Shown here: positions 16,540 through 25,929 of the stretch, piece after piece | Position numbering within the stretch: position 1 is the stretch's first letter | Layout of the letters: each line of letters opens with the position of its first letter | From: Candidatus Eiseniibacteriota bacterium | GTDB lineage: Bacteria > Eisenbacteria > RBG-16-71-46 | Reading direction: 5' to 3' | NCBI GenBank assembly: GCA_025360715.1 | Contig: JANYBS010000022.1 | Location: 1-45,844 of the forward strand | Length of the DNA stretch: 45,844 nucleotides | Notes under the pieces: model-generated | The model's input: the letters and a program-made list of their open reading frames with translations, nothing else | Told to the model about the DNA's origin: nothing | The model's database searches: none | Made by a program: the position numbers and the translations under genes

Positions 16540-17015
16540 ATCATGGCGGCGCGCCCTCAAGTTCGCAGGAGCACCTTGGTTGTTGGGGAATTCGCGGGAT
16601 TGGCAGGCCGACGGCGGGCCGAAGGCGGGCACGCGGGCGGCCTCCGCGCCGCTGCCACCGTGCACGCTGCAAGCGCCGGGGCGCTGCAGCATGGCGTCAT
16701 GCGAGGGGCGAACGGGAGTCGCGGGCGGGAGCCGGAGCGGGAGCGGGCGCGGGGCCCTCGCGAGGACGAAGCATTCATGGCGACTCACGATTCGCCCTTG
16801 ACACGTTTCCGGGCGATTGCACATGCGTGCCGAGACTACTCGCGTATCACGGCGTGAGGACGCGGCTGATGCACTTCCAAGCACTGCTCTCTCGGAAAGC
16901 TCGTGTTTTGTCATCGAGACGCGCGTCAAGCGACCTGCGTGGCTCTACGAGCGCCGAAAGCACGCATGCGATGATGTTCGAGCCACCGCGAACCCGCCCC
17001 CGCGATCGGTGCTTC
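16540..17015. other. Intergenic stretch before the HNH gene
   Basis: No convincing gene. The reading frame of the HNH gene stays open through here, but the translation is a basic, glycine/alanine-rich string unlike protein (for example a run of GA repeats near 16730-16760 from a GC-rich short tandem). TTGACA at 16798-16803 is a perfect -35 box, but no good -10 box is found 16-18 nt downstream. A GAGGA-ATG pair at 16855-16871 could be an alternative start for the HNH gene. Confidence 0.5.
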
Positions 17016-18176
17016 ATGTCACGACTTCGCTTCGCAGGCCTCGCTGATCATTCGCTTCTCGAGTCACTGGAATCTACGGTTGCTCGCCAGTCCGGAGCAA
17101 CCGCCGAACTGATCGCCGAGATGGCCGAGGTGGACGCGCGCCGGCTGTATCGACAGCGTGCGTACCCCTCGATGCACGCCTATTGTGTGGGCCATCTCCA
17201 TTTCTCCGAAGAGGCGGCCTACAAGCGAGTGCAGGTCGCTCGCGTCGCTCGCCGCTTCCCGGCGATCCTCGACGTCTTCGCGGCCAACCGCGTGCATCTC
17301 AGCGGCCTGGTCGTTCTCGCGCCGCACCTGACTCCCGAGAACCACGCGTTGGTTCTTGCTAACGCAACGCATCGCACGCTCGCAGCCATTCGTGAGATCG
17401 TCGCCGAGCTCTCGCCGCGGCCGGATATCCCGGCGGTGCTCACGCCGATCCCCGCCCTGCCCTCCATACCCGTGGCTCCGGAGGAAGCTGGCCGGGACCA
17501 GTTGCCGTCTCCCGGAACAACAAGAGAACTGGATTTGAATCCAGCTTGCACATCGCCCGTTCCCGAACTGCCCATGCCACTCGCCCGGCTCCGTCCGCTC
17601 GCTCCGGAGCGCTTTGCTTTCCAGCTGACGCTATCGCAAGAGACGCGTGATCTCATGCAGCAGGCACAGGACGCCTTGGGTAGCGCGGTCGGTGCTCAAG
17701 AGTACGACCTGCTGCTGCGGGAGGCGTTCAAGGCCCTGATCGCAAAAAAACAGCACGAGCGATTCGCCGAGACCGCACGGCCAGGCAAAGCTCGCACCAC
17801 CACGAAGGGCCGTCACGTGGCGGCGGCGATCAAGCGCGTTGTCTGGAAGCGTGACGGTGGCCAGTGCACCTTTACGGCGCCTGACGGCCGGAGATGCGCG
17901 TGCAAGCGGGACCTCGAGTACGACCATGTGCAACCCTTCGCATGCAATGGCAGCACTGATGCAGGCAATCTGCGGCTGCTGTGTCGCGCCCACAATCAAT
18001 TCGAAGCAGAGCGCGTGTTCGGCGAGAGCTTCATGAAAGCCAAGCGAGAGAGCTCACGAACGACGGGCTCTGATGCTCAAGGACCCGATTCGAACGTGAT
18101 CCCTTGCACTCCGGCACCGAGTTCGGCCGCAACGGTGATGCCGAATCACGCAAAGTCCTCTACAGTGCCAGCATGA
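17016..18176 (+). CDS. HNH endonuclease-domain protein with DUF222-like N-terminus
   Basis: 386 residues from ATG 17016. The N-terminal helical part (1-135) carries VDARRLYRQRAYPSMHAYC, HFSEEAAYKRVQVARVARRFP and LAPHLTPENH, a block seen in DUF222-like HNH proteins that are multicopy in some bacterial genomes. A proline-rich, variable linker (136-195) follows, then a C-terminal HNH nuclease: C284, C294 and C296 around a zinc-knuckle-like loop, EYDH (D303-H304), N318 and CRAHNQFE (C323, H326, N327). The metal-binding residues look intact. The frame extends further upstream, but the conserved block needs only this start; 16869 has a better ribosome binding site. Its TGA overlaps the next gene's ATG (ATGA). 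Confidence 0.82.
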   Translation: MSRLRFAGLADHSLLESLESTVARQSGATAELIAEMAEVDARRLYRQRAYPSMHAYCVGHLHFSEEAAYKRVQVARVARRFPAILDVFAANRVHLSGLVVLAPHLTPENHALVLANATHRTLAAIREIVAELSPRPDIPAVLTPIPALPSIPVAPEEAGRDQLPSPGTTRELDLNPACTSPVPELPMPLARLRPLAPERFAFQLTLSQETRDLMQQAQDALGSAVGAQEYDLLLREAFKALIAKKQHERFAETARPGKARTTTKGRHVAAAIKRVVWKRDGGQCTFTAPDGRRCACKRDLEYDHVQPFACNGSTDAGNLRLLCRAHNQFEAERVFGESFMKAKRESSRTTGSDAQGPDSNVIPCTPAPSSAATVMPNHAKSSTVPA

Positions 18177-19546
18177 AACGTGTCGACCCCATGACGCCGC
18201 GCGATCCCGGTTCGCGCGGGCCCCGACCTCGCGAGCCCCGCGAGCCCCGAGCGTTTCCGCTCGAGGCGCTGGCGGCGTTCGTGATCGCGCTGGCGTTGCG
18301 TGCCGGGTACAGCGCGCTGGCGCTGGGAGCGCATCCCGTGCCGAGTTCCGACGCGCTCTCGTACGACACCGTGGCGTGGAACCTTGCGCGCGGCGTCGGC
18401 TTTGCGCTCGATGGCGCGCAGGGGCACTACCCGACCGCATTCGTGCCGCCCGTGGTGCCGTGGCTGACGAGCTTGCTCTATCGCGTCGCGGGGCATGCAT
18501 TTCCTGCCGCCATCTTCATGCAATGCGTGATCGGCGCGCTCGTGCCGCTGATGCTCGCTGCTTTCGCGCGCGCTACTGTGGGCAGCAGTGTCGCGCGCAT
18601 CGCGATGTGGCTGGCCGTGGTTCAACCTCTGCTTGTGTTCTTCTCGGGCTACCTGCTCACCGAGACCGCTTTTTGCGCCATGCTGCTGCTGGCGCTGCTT
18701 GCGAGCGTCGAGTGGCTCAAGACTCCGCGCCGCTCGCGCGCGCTTGGCGCCGGGCTGCTCTGGGGTGCCGCAGCGCTCACGCGCCCGACAGCGCTGCCAC
18801 TGCCGTTGCTCGTGGCGGCGTGGGCGTGGGTGCCGCTTGGACTCACCACGGGCGCCGGCGAGCGCGCCCGCCAACTCGCGATGCTCGCGCTTGGCGTGGT
18901 GCTCGTCGTCGCACCGTGGACAGTCCGCAATGCGAGTGCGCTGCATGCGTTCGTGCCCATCACCACCGGTGGCGGACGGTCGCTGTTGGATGCCAACAAT
19001 CCCATCGTCTGGTCCGACCCCGCCACGCGCGGCGGCGCCACCAGCGTCTACCATCTGGAACCCTACGCCACGCAGTTCCGGGGCCTGAGTGAAACGCAGA
19101 TCGATGCACGCTCCGGCGCGGTGGCGCGCGAGTATCTGCTTACGCACAAGCGCCAATGGCCCGCAATGGCGCTGGCCAAGCTCGCGCGCTTCTGGCGGCT
19201 CACCAGCGAAGGCGGCGGCACCGGGCGCTGGGCGGCGGGCGGCTCACCGCTGGCAGCGCTTTTGCGGGCGCTCGATCCACTCTTGATCTGGAGCCTGCTG
19301 ACCCTGCCGCTCGCGCTCTATGGCGTCTGGGTCGCGCTGCGTGGACCACGCGGGCTGTTTCAAGCCCTGCCATTGCTCGTGATAGGCGCGTTCACCGCTG
19401 GCGCCATGCTCTATTGGGGATCGCTCCGGCTGCGGGTGCCTGGCGAGCCGCTCGTGGTGCTCTACTGCGCCATCGGCGCCGATGCACTGCGCAAGCGCTG
19501 GCGCGTCGAGCGCAGCGGCATGAAGCTGGTCGAGCGGCGCAGCTAG
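18173..19546 (+). CDS. GT-C fold glycosyltransferase (PMT/ArnT-like), integral membrane
   Basis: 457 residues, about ten hydrophobic segments. A basic, Arg/Pro-rich cytoplasmic N-tail (1-27) precedes helix 1. The first extracytoplasmic loop has VPSSDALSYDTVAWNLARG with D60 in the position of the catalytic acidic residue of polyprenyl-phosphate-sugar-dependent GT-C enzymes. Helices at LLTETAFCAMLLLALLAS, LALGVVLVVAPWTVRN and later fit the PMT_2/GT83 pattern; NPxxWSD is a loop after helix 8. Expected role: transfer of a lipid-linked sugar outside the membrane. The start overlaps the HNH stop as ATGA. It converges with pgi, 11 nt away, with no clear terminator between. Confidence 0.8.
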   Translation: MKRVDPMTPRDPGSRGPRPREPREPRAFPLEALAAFVIALALRAGYSALALGAHPVPSSDALSYDTVAWNLARGVGFALDGAQGHYPTAFVPPVVPWLTSLLYRVAGHAFPAAIFMQCVIGALVPLMLAAFARATVGSSVARIAMWLAVVQPLLVFFSGYLLTETAFCAMLLLALLASVEWLKTPRRSRALGAGLLWGAAALTRPTALPLPLLVAAWAWVPLGLTTGAGERARQLAMLALGVVLVVAPWTVRNASALHAFVPITTGGGRSLLDANNPIVWSDPATRGGATSVYHLEPYATQFRGLSETQIDARSGAVAREYLLTHKRQWPAMALAKLARFWRLTSEGGGTGRWAAGGSPLAALLRALDPLLIWSLLTLPLALYGVWVALRGPRGLFQALPLLVIGAFTAGAMLYWGSLRLRVPGEPLVVLYCAIGADALRKRWRVERSGMKLVERRS

Positions 19547-19557
19547 CCCGCCGCGCC

Positions 19558-21192
19558 CTACCCTCGCCTCGCCCGGTAGCGCTCGATCAGCGCATTCGTG
19601 GAACCATCGTGGGTGAGCGCTGGAGCGGCCTTCGACTCCAGCTCTCCCACGATACGTTGCGCGAGTTGCTTGCCCAGCTCGACGCCCCACTGGTCGAACG
19701 AATCGATGTTCCAGATCACGCCCTGCACGAACACGCAGTGCTCATAGAGCGCCACGAGCGAGCCCAACGCGAACGGCGTGAGCGCTTCCAGAAAGAACAT
19801 GTTGGAAGGCCGGTTGCCTTCGAACGTGCGGTGCGGCACGAGCCAGTCCGGCGTGCCCTCGGCGCGGACTTCATCCGGCGTCTTGCCAAAGGCCAGCGCC
19901 TCGGCCTGCGCGATCACATTGGCGATCAGGATGTCGTGATGACGGCCCAGCTCGTGCGCCGGCTTCACGAACGCGATGAAATCGGCAGGGATCAAGCGCG
20001 TGCCCTGATGGATGAGTTGATAAAAAGAGTGTTGGCCGTTCGTGCCCGGCTCGCCCCAGTAGATCGGGCTCGTGTGGTGGCTCACTCGGCCGCCCTCCAG
20101 GGTCACATACTTGCCGTTGCTCTCCATGACCATCTGCTGCAGGTACGCGGGGAAGCGCTTGAGATAGTTCTCGTAAGGCAGCACCGCCACCGTGTGCGCG
20201 TCGAAGAAATGATTGTTCCAGAGTCCCAGCAGCGCCATCACCACCGGCAGGTTCTGCGCCAGAGGCGCCTGAAGGAAGTGCTCATCCATGGCGTACGAAC
20301 CCGCAAGCAGATCGCGGAATGCGTCGGGGCCGATGGCGATCATGGTCGACAGCCCGATCGCACTCTCCATGGAATAGCGCCCGCCGACCCAGTCCCAGAA
20401 CCCGAACATGTTCGCGGTATCGATACCGAACTTGCTCACCTCGGCGGCATGGGTCGAGACCGCCACGAAGTGCTTGGCCACTGCAGCATCGTCTTTGAGC
20501 GAAGCCAGAGACCAGGCACGAGCGCTCTGGGCGTTGACCATGGTCTCCATGGTCGTGAAGGTCTTTGAAGCAATCACAAACAGAGTCTCATCGGGCGACA
20601 GATCGCGTGTGGCCTCGGCCAGATCATTGCCGTCGATATTGGATACGAACCGGAACGTGAGGTCGCGCCGTGTGTACGGCCGCAGCGCCTCGTAGGCCAT
20701 GACCGGCCCCAGGTCGGAGCCGCCGATGCCGATATTCACGATATTGCGGATCGGCATACCCGTGTGGCCCTTCCATTCGCCGCTGCGGATGCGGTCGGCG
20801 AAGGCGGCCATGCGCTCCAGCACTTCGTGCACGGCGGGAACCACGTTGGCGCCGTCGACCGTGACCTTGGCGTCTTTGGGCGCACGCAGCGCGGTATGCA
20901 ACACCGCGCGCTTCTCGGTGAGGTTGAGCTTCTCACCTGCGAACATGGCATCGCGCCGCGCCGCGACTCGCGACTCGTCGGCGAGTTGCAACAGCATCGC
21001 CAGAGTCTCCTGCGTGATGCGCTGCTTCGAGAAGTCGTAGTGGATCCCGACCGCCTCGAGAGTGAATCGCCCAGCGCGCTGCGGGTCCTCCGCGAAGAGT
21101 TGACGCAGGTGTCGCCCACCCACTTCGGCGTGATGCGCGGTGAGCGCCTTCCAGGCGGCGCGCTGCTTGAGCGGCGGGATCGCGTTCGTCAT
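19558..21192 (-). CDS. pgi: Glucose-6-phosphate isomerase
   Basis: 544 residues, close to the 549 of E. coli Pgi. It interconverts glucose-6-phosphate and fructose-6-phosphate. Visible family features: [32 protein letters not shown] (sugar-phosphate binding), [15 protein letters not shown] with the catalytic Glu and neighbouring His, and [11 protein letters not shown] with the catalytic Lys. The ATG at 21192 gives the standard N-terminus ([10 protein letters not shown]) and has GAGAGG upstream; the longer frame to 21261 adds unrelated sequence. It follows the GH113-type gene by 81 nt, so it may be the last gene of the long run from 31812 or have its own promoter. Confidence 0.97.
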   Translation of the reverse strand: MTNAIPPLKQRAAWKALTAHHAEVGGRHLRQLFAEDPQRAGRFTLEAVGIHYDFSKQRITQETLAMLLQLADESRVAARRDAMFAGEKLNLTEKRAVLHTALRAPKDAKVTVDGANVVPAVHEVLERMAAFADRIRSGEWKGHTGMPIRNIVNIGIGGSDLGPVMAYEALRPYTRRDLTFRFVSNIDGNDLAEATRDLSPDETLFVIASKTFTTMETMVNAQSARAWSLASLKDDAAVAKHFVAVSTHAAEVSKFGIDTANMFGFWDWVGGRYSMESAIGLSTMIAIGPDAFRDLLAGSYAMDEHFLQAPLAQNLPVVMALLGLWNNHFFDAHTVAVLPYENYLKRFPAYLQQMVMESNGKYVTLEGGRVSHHTSPIYWGEPGTNGQHSFYQLIHQGTRLIPADFIAFVKPAHELGRHHDILIANVIAQAEALAFGKTPDEVRAEGTPDWLVPHRTFEGNRPSNMFFLEALTPFALGSLVALYEHCVFVQGVIWNIDSFDQWGVELGKQLAQRIVGELESKAAPALTHDGSTNALIERYRARRG

Positions 21193-21273
21193 CGGAGGCC
21201 TCTCTTTTCCTTCTCTTCCATGAGTGGGTGCCGGAGGGAATCGGCATAGGTTACACGGCAAGCCGCCTTGCGG

Positions 21274-23664
21274 CTATTTCGCCGGCAGCCTCACCGGCCG
21301 GCCGCGCCACTCGCGCAGCGACGCGCGCATCACGGCTTCGGCCGGCCGGCCGCGCGGTGAGAACGACGCGGCCTCGCGGCCCTCGCCGCGTTCGCTCGTG
21401 AACCACTTCCACCAGAACGCCCCGGCGACCCAGGTGGCGGGCTCGAGCGCATCGACCAGCGCGCGATAGCACACGCGCTGCGTCTCGGGATCCGCAGCGC
21501 CCGGGCCTTCCTCCCACGGCCGCACCGGCGCCATGGCCACTGGCGCATATCCGGCCTCGGCCAGCAGCAGCGGACGGCCGTAGCGCAGCACGAGCGGCTT
21601 GAGGTCGGCGAGCGCCTTGGCCGCGCCTTGCCGGAGCGCTCCAGGATCGCGCGTGGGCTTGTCGGCCAGCGGGTGGTAAAAAGACACGCTGATCAGGTCG
21701 AGCGCGTCCCAGAACGTGACGTGTTGCACTTCGTCCCAATTCGCGTTGTACGTGAGTGTGCCGGTGTAGACACGGCGCACATCGCCGATGAGCGCGCGCC
21801 AGCGTTCGGGGTCGTGCTGCGTAGCGGTGACCAGTTCATGGCCCACGAACAGCCCGTCCACGCGCTCGCGTTGCGCGAGCAGCGCCATATGGATGATCCA
21901 GTCGTGATAGCGGTCGTAGAACCGCGACCAGTCCGCCGTGCTGAACGCCAACGCTCCTGCCCAGCCGCGCGTCCACAGGTGCGGCTTGAGCCACACACGT
22001 ATGCCCAGCGCGCGGGCGTTCGCCGCGACTTCGCACAGGCTCTCGTCGTTCTCCTCGTCGGGACCACCCGCAGCGCTCGGATACAGGTCGGGCGTATGCG
22101 TGTCCGGCAAGTAGGCGAACGGCATGATCGTGATCCAGTCCGCGCCCGACGCTTGCAGGTCGCGCATCGTGGCCACGCAGCGCGCGCTCAGGTAGCCGCC
22201 TTCCAGGTCCACGCAGTGAGCCAAGGACACGCCGCGCTGGAAGCCGTCTGCGGGCCGCCACGGCCGCGGCTGCCGCGCCGTCAGCGCGCGCTGGCCCGCA
22301 CGGGCGAGCGAGTCCGCGAGCTGCCTGTAGCGCTTGGCGATCACGCCGGCGTTCAGGCCGGTGACCCTGCCCAAGCTGTCCAGCGTGCCCGGCGGGTCGC
22401 GCTGCAACAGCGCCAGAAGTGCGCCTCGCCGCGCAGCCGGCGAAGCACACTCCCACACGGCACGCGCCAGCACTGCTCGCGCCGGCACCCAGATGAGCGG
22501 CGAGCGCCACGTGCTGCTGCGCGTGCAGGCATCGGCCGCCGTGGGCAGCACGGCACCGAAGTAGAGCCGGCTCACCGCGCACTCGAGCGGCTCGCCCTCG
22601 CAACGTCCGCACAGCCACGTGCCGGCGGGCTCGAGAAAGCGCGAGTCCTCGCTGGCGCCCAGCCGCTGCAGCCGTGCCGCCACGACGCTCCAGAGGTCGC
22701 TCGCGTCGCGGCCCGCGGGCAGCGCCGCGTGTGCGTTTCCATCGCGAAGATGCTCGGGCCGCGTGTCGCGCGTGAGCACGCCCTTCTGCTCGAGCGTGCG
22801 GTAGAGCGTGAGCACGAGCGGCGCCGCCTTGCCATGCGCGGTCACACTTTCGCCCAGGCCCATGGCGCTCAGGCGCGCGAGCAGCGCGTCGCCTGCTGCC
22901 TGCGTGGCAGGGATCGCGGCCAGGCCCACAGGCCCTTGCACGCGAAGCGCGTGGCTGGGCCGCGCATCGAGCGCCACCATGAAGCGGTCGCGTTCGCTCT
23001 CGCGGTCGCGGTCGAGCGACGCGTCGTAGCTCCATGGGTGCGCGAGCGACTGGGCGAAGCGGCCCGAGCGAGCGAGTTCGCCGTCTCGGATCATGCGCCA
23101 ATCCTCGCCGCCAAACATCATTCCCATGCGGCCGCGCAACGCTCCCGGCGAGTTGGCCGCGGTGAGCAATACGAAGCGCCGTGCGTTGAGCGGGTTCGGA
23201 TACGCCAGATGGATCACGTCGCCCTTGCGCGTGTATTCGCGGCCCTGCCAGGTGAAGCCTGCGGCGCTGAACCGCACCGGTAACGCGCCGGCGAACTTCT
23301 GCGTCCACGCGTTCTCGCGCGGCCCGCCCAGCAGCACCAGCGAGACGCGGGCCGCTTCGGCCTCGGTGAGTGCGCGGTCCGCGATCACGCGCGTGGAGTC
23401 CGCGCCGAAGAGTCCCTTGGCGATGCGCGTGGCCTGCTCGCGCAGCACGGGCGCACTGGCCGGGTCCTGCGTGCCATAGACGAATCGCCACGCGGCGGCA
23501 TCACCCAGCGAGGCTTCCATCTGTTCGCGTGTGTAGCGAGGCGCCTGCAGCGAGCTGGCGTGGGCGTGTCGCGGAACCGCGGCGAACACCGCTGCCGCCA
23601 AAAGCCACGCGAGCGTGAGGGCGCGCACCGGGGCGGCCTTCACGCTCGCGTGAGGTTCGTGCAT
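21274..23664 (-). CDS. Secreted two-part protein with GH113-like C-terminal glycosidase domain
   Basis: 796 residues. Signal peptide (ALTLAWLLAAAVFAA), cleavage near A36. N-terminal region (40-460): LVLLGGPRENAW (109-120) and IHLAYPNPLNARRFVLL (151-167) resemble the N-terminal part of some secreted peptidase/esterase-type proteins; a CxxC (352-355) follows; no catalytic motif recognised. C-terminal region (475-790) is a TIM barrel like GH113 beta-mannanases: RGVSLAHCVDLEGG, ITIMPFAY, WLKPHLW, FVGHELV with E610 as acid/base, NANWDEV, ISVSFYHPL and LLLAEAGY with E703 as nucleophile. Expected role: hydrolysis of a mannose-containing or related polysaccharide in the periplasm or outside. The start is 5 nt after the lipoprotein stop. 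Confidence 0.75.
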   Translation of the reverse strand: MHEPHASVKAAPVRALTLAWLLAAAVFAAVPRHAHASSLQAPRYTREQMEASLGDAAAWRFVYGTQDPASAPVLREQATRIAKGLFGADSTRVIADRALTEAEAARVSLVLLGGPRENAWTQKFAGALPVRFSAAGFTWQGREYTRKGDVIHLAYPNPLNARRFVLLTAANSPGALRGRMGMMFGGEDWRMIRDGELARSGRFAQSLAHPWSYDASLDRDRESERDRFMVALDARPSHALRVQGPVGLAAIPATQAAGDALLARLSAMGLGESVTAHGKAAPLVLTLYRTLEQKGVLTRDTRPEHLRDGNAHAALPAGRDASDLWSVVAARLQRLGASEDSRFLEPAGTWLCGRCEGEPLECAVSRLYFGAVLPTAADACTRSSTWRSPLIWVPARAVLARAVWECASPAARRGALLALLQRDPPGTLDSLGRVTGLNAGVIAKRYRQLADSLARAGQRALTARQPRPWRPADGFQRGVSLAHCVDLEGGYLSARCVATMRDLQASGADWITIMPFAYLPDTHTPDLYPSAAGGPDEENDESLCEVAANARALGIRVWLKPHLWTRGWAGALAFSTADWSRFYDRYHDWIIHMALLAQRERVDGLFVGHELVTATQHDPERWRALIGDVRRVYTGTLTYNANWDEVQHVTFWDALDLISVSFYHPLADKPTRDPGALRQGAAKALADLKPLVLRYGRPLLLAEAGYAPVAMAPVRPWEEGPGAADPETQRVCYRALVDALEPATWVAGAFWWKWFTSERGEGREAASFSPRGRPAEAVMRASLREWRGRPVRLPAK

Positions 23665-23669
23665 CCCCT

Positions 23670-24332
23670 TCAGCGCGGGATGACGCTGACAACCTGATAG
23701 CGGAACGAGTACGTGCGCGGCTTGTCCTCGATCATGAACATCAGGTCCACGCCGAATTCGCGGCCCGAGTAACTGGGAGCGCTGTTGTCGTCGGGCAGCA
23801 GCGGCAGATGCGGCTGCGCCTCATCCGAGTTGGCCGCGCCCGGATCGATCAGGTAGTCCATGGGGAACACGTAGTCGCCGTACTGTTGCTGTCCGGGCAC
23901 CTGCGTCACGGCCGGCGGCGAGAGGCGGTTCTGCCAGCGTGTGGTGCCGTGCGCGACCTTGCCGCTGCGGCCATTGGGATCCGTGAACGTGGAGTGGTCC
24001 CAATCGATCCAGACCGGCCGGCCCTGCAGGTTCTCCACCTTGAAGTAGAGCGCCGAGGGACCGGGACGGAAATAGAACGACACGTCCCGGTCGCGAAAGT
24101 TGAACGAGGCGCTACCGGGCGAACTCTGCTTGAAACGATAGATATAGTTCGCGTTCTTGGACGTGGGCACGGAGCCGGCGGTATCGGGAGCGCCCGAGAC
24201 GATGGCGCGCGAAGCCGTGGCGGCGGGAGTCGGTGGCGGCGGCGAGGACTGCGGGCCGGGTGCGGGACCGCATCCGGCGAGCATCGCCGCCGAGGCGGCG
24301 AGCAGGGCGAGGAATCGGGTTGGGGAGCGCAT
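23670..24332 (-). CDS. Predicted lipoprotein of unknown function
   Basis: 220 residues. A signal sequence ends in the lipobox MLAGC (C21), followed by a proline-rich linker (24-36) and a mostly beta domain from about 60: FNFRDRDVSFYFRPGPSALYFKVENLQGRPVWIDWDHSTFTDPNG reads in short blocks like a small Ig-like or lipoprotein adaptor fold. VFPMDYLID and FGVDLMFMIEDKPRTYSFRY follow. It should sit on the periplasmic face of a membrane. It is 5 nt upstream of the GH113-type gene, so they are probably made together. I do not recognise the family. Confidence 0.8.
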   Translation of the reverse strand: MRSPTRFLALLAASAAMLAGCGPAPGPQSSPPPPTPAATASRAIVSGAPDTAGSVPTSKNANYIYRFKQSSPGSASFNFRDRDVSFYFRPGPSALYFKVENLQGRPVWIDWDHSTFTDPNGRSGKVAHGTTRWQNRLSPPAVTQVPGQQQYGDYVFPMDYLIDPGAANSDEAQPHLPLLPDDNSAPSYSGREFGVDLMFMIEDKPRTYSFRYQVVSVIPR

Positions 24333-24377
24333 CGCGGTAGCTTAGGTTAGTCGCGCGCCGTGCTGCAAGCGTGTCGC

Positions 24378-25901
24378 CTACCGCCGCACGAAGACCCGGA
24401 AACCCTGTAGCCGCCCGCCCCCGGCGAATTCCCCCACCTGAGCCGTGATGTCACGCGTCTCGCGAGCGAGCCACTGGTAGGTCGCCTCATCCGGGAAGCC
24501 GCCATAGAGCTGCCGGCTCGTGTCCACCACGAAGGCTTTCAGGCTCGTGTCCGACTTGAGCGAATCGAAGCGCGCCAGACTCCAATGATCGTACGGCGTA
24601 TCCCAGTACCGCGCGCCGCACCCCAGCGTGTACGCAAAGACCGGCGCCTCTGGCGCCAGTACGCGCGGCGCGGGGCCCGAAGCGGCCCTCAAGTAAGGCA
24701 CGATCGCCGCAGCGATCTCGCGATAGCCCGGGCGGTGATAGTGCTGCGGCAGCCGCTCAGCGATGCGCGACGCACCCATGAGCGCCGCGAGCAGCGCCAG
24801 GGACCAGGTCGCCGCCTGCCAGCGCGGCGACGCGAGCGCCTGGTCGAGTCCCACGGCGGCGAGCAGCGCGATCGATGGCACCAGCGGCAGCGCGTAGCCA
24901 CCCGACTGCACGCGGAAGGCACCCAAGACTGCGAGTGCCGCGAGCGTGCCCCACAGCACGCGTGGACTGGCCGCGCCGGGCGCGCGCACCGCGTTCCACA
25001 AGGCCACCAGCAGGAACGGCGCCCAGAGTGCGAATGCCTTGCCGAGCATCTGCGGGTAAAAGAGCGGCCCATGGAACCAATAGGCCGCAAACCCCGAGCC
25101 GGAGGCTCGAGACTGTAGAGAGAAGCCGAACACCACTTGCAGCCAATGCGCCAGCAGGTCGCCGCGCACGCACGCGAGCAGCGCCAGATGCGCGAGAAGC
25201 GGCAGCAGCGCTCCGGCGATCAGCGCCAGCGATGTGGCGCGCACGCGCAGCGGCCACAACAGCGCGAGCGCAGGCAACGCGAGCAGTGCCACCAGCCAGA
25301 GCTTGCACAGGAACGCCAGGCCGAAGAGCGCGCCCGCTGCGAACGCGCGTGTGCGTCCCACGCGCGACGTGGCCGCGGGCGCGAGCACCACGAGCGCGAG
25401 CAGCGCGAACGCGGTGAGCGGCATCTCGGCGGCGGCGACGCGCGCGGCGTCGGCGAACCACGGCAGCGTCCCCAGCACGAGCAGCGCCAGATAGCCGGCA
25501 CGATTGCTCACGAGCCGGCGCGCCAGCAGCGCCAGCGCGAAGAGGATCACGAATGCCGACAGGAGCGACGGCAGGCGCACGGCGGTGACCGCCGCGTCGG
25601 AGCCCACCGCACGCGGGTCTGCCGCTGCACGGCCCGCACCGGTCGCCCAGCGCGCGATCGCGATCATCGCGGGCAGCACCGGCGGCTTGTCGCCGGCATC
25701 GCCAAGCGGCGTCAGCGAAGGCACCGGCCATTGCCGCGGCGTCGCCTCGAGATTGCGCGCCATCACGCCGTAGTAGCCTTCGTCGCCGCCGACCAGGTCA
25801 TTCGCCCACGGCGGCGACAGCAGCGTCCACCACGCCACGATCGCCAGGGCGATCAGCGCATAGCTCATGGCAGCGGATCGGCGCGAAGGCGCAGCGGTCA
25901 T
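24378..25901 (-). CDS. PMT/ArnT-family GT-C glycosyltransferase, integral membrane
   Basis: 507 residues with about ten to eleven transmembrane helices. The first periplasmic loop carries NDLVGGDEGYYGVMARN with D40-E41 at the catalytic position of ArnT/PMT enzymes, then GDKPPVLP, the usual KPPL-like block. The C-terminal 110 residues are soluble. Likely transfers a sugar from a polyprenyl-phosphate donor to a lipid or protein outside the inner membrane. It follows the lipocalin gene by 28 nt and precedes the lipoprotein by 45 nt, so all are probably cotranscribed. A second, unrelated-looking GT-C gene lies at 18173. Confidence 0.87.
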   Translation of the reverse strand: MTAAPSRRSAAMSYALIALAIVAWWTLLSPPWANDLVGGDEGYYGVMARNLEATPRQWPVPSLTPLGDAGDKPPVLPAMIAIARWATGAGRAAADPRAVGSDAAVTAVRLPSLLSAFVILFALALLARRLVSNRAGYLALLVLGTLPWFADAARVAAAEMPLTAFALLALVVLAPAATSRVGRTRAFAAGALFGLAFLCKLWLVALLALPALALLWPLRVRATSLALIAGALLPLLAHLALLACVRGDLLAHWLQVVFGFSLQSRASGSGFAAYWFHGPLFYPQMLGKAFALWAPFLLVALWNAVRAPGAASPRVLWGTLAALAVLGAFRVQSGGYALPLVPSIALLAAVGLDQALASPRWQAATWSLALLAALMGASRIAERLPQHYHRPGYREIAAAIVPYLRAASGPAPRVLAPEAPVFAYTLGCGARYWDTPYDHWSLARFDSLKSDTSLKAFVVDTSRQLYGGFPDEATYQWLARETRDITAQVGEFAGGGRLQGFRVFVRR

Positions 25902-25929
25902 GGAAGGGCCTCGGTTCTCGAACGGGGCG

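Noticed and set aside
16710-16770. GC-rich short tandem near the HNH gene as a CRISPR or mobile-element end
   Set aside because: Copies are imperfect, only 6 nt or so long, with no spacer structure and no inverted partner.
17016-18176. HNH protein as a group II intron or homing-intron enzyme
   Set aside because: No reverse transcriptase domain, intron RNA features or interrupted host gene; the N-terminus fits DUF222-like proteins.
21628-23283. 551-codon plus-strand open frame
   Set aside because: Antisense to the GH113-type gene with its two catalytic Glu residues; shadow composition.
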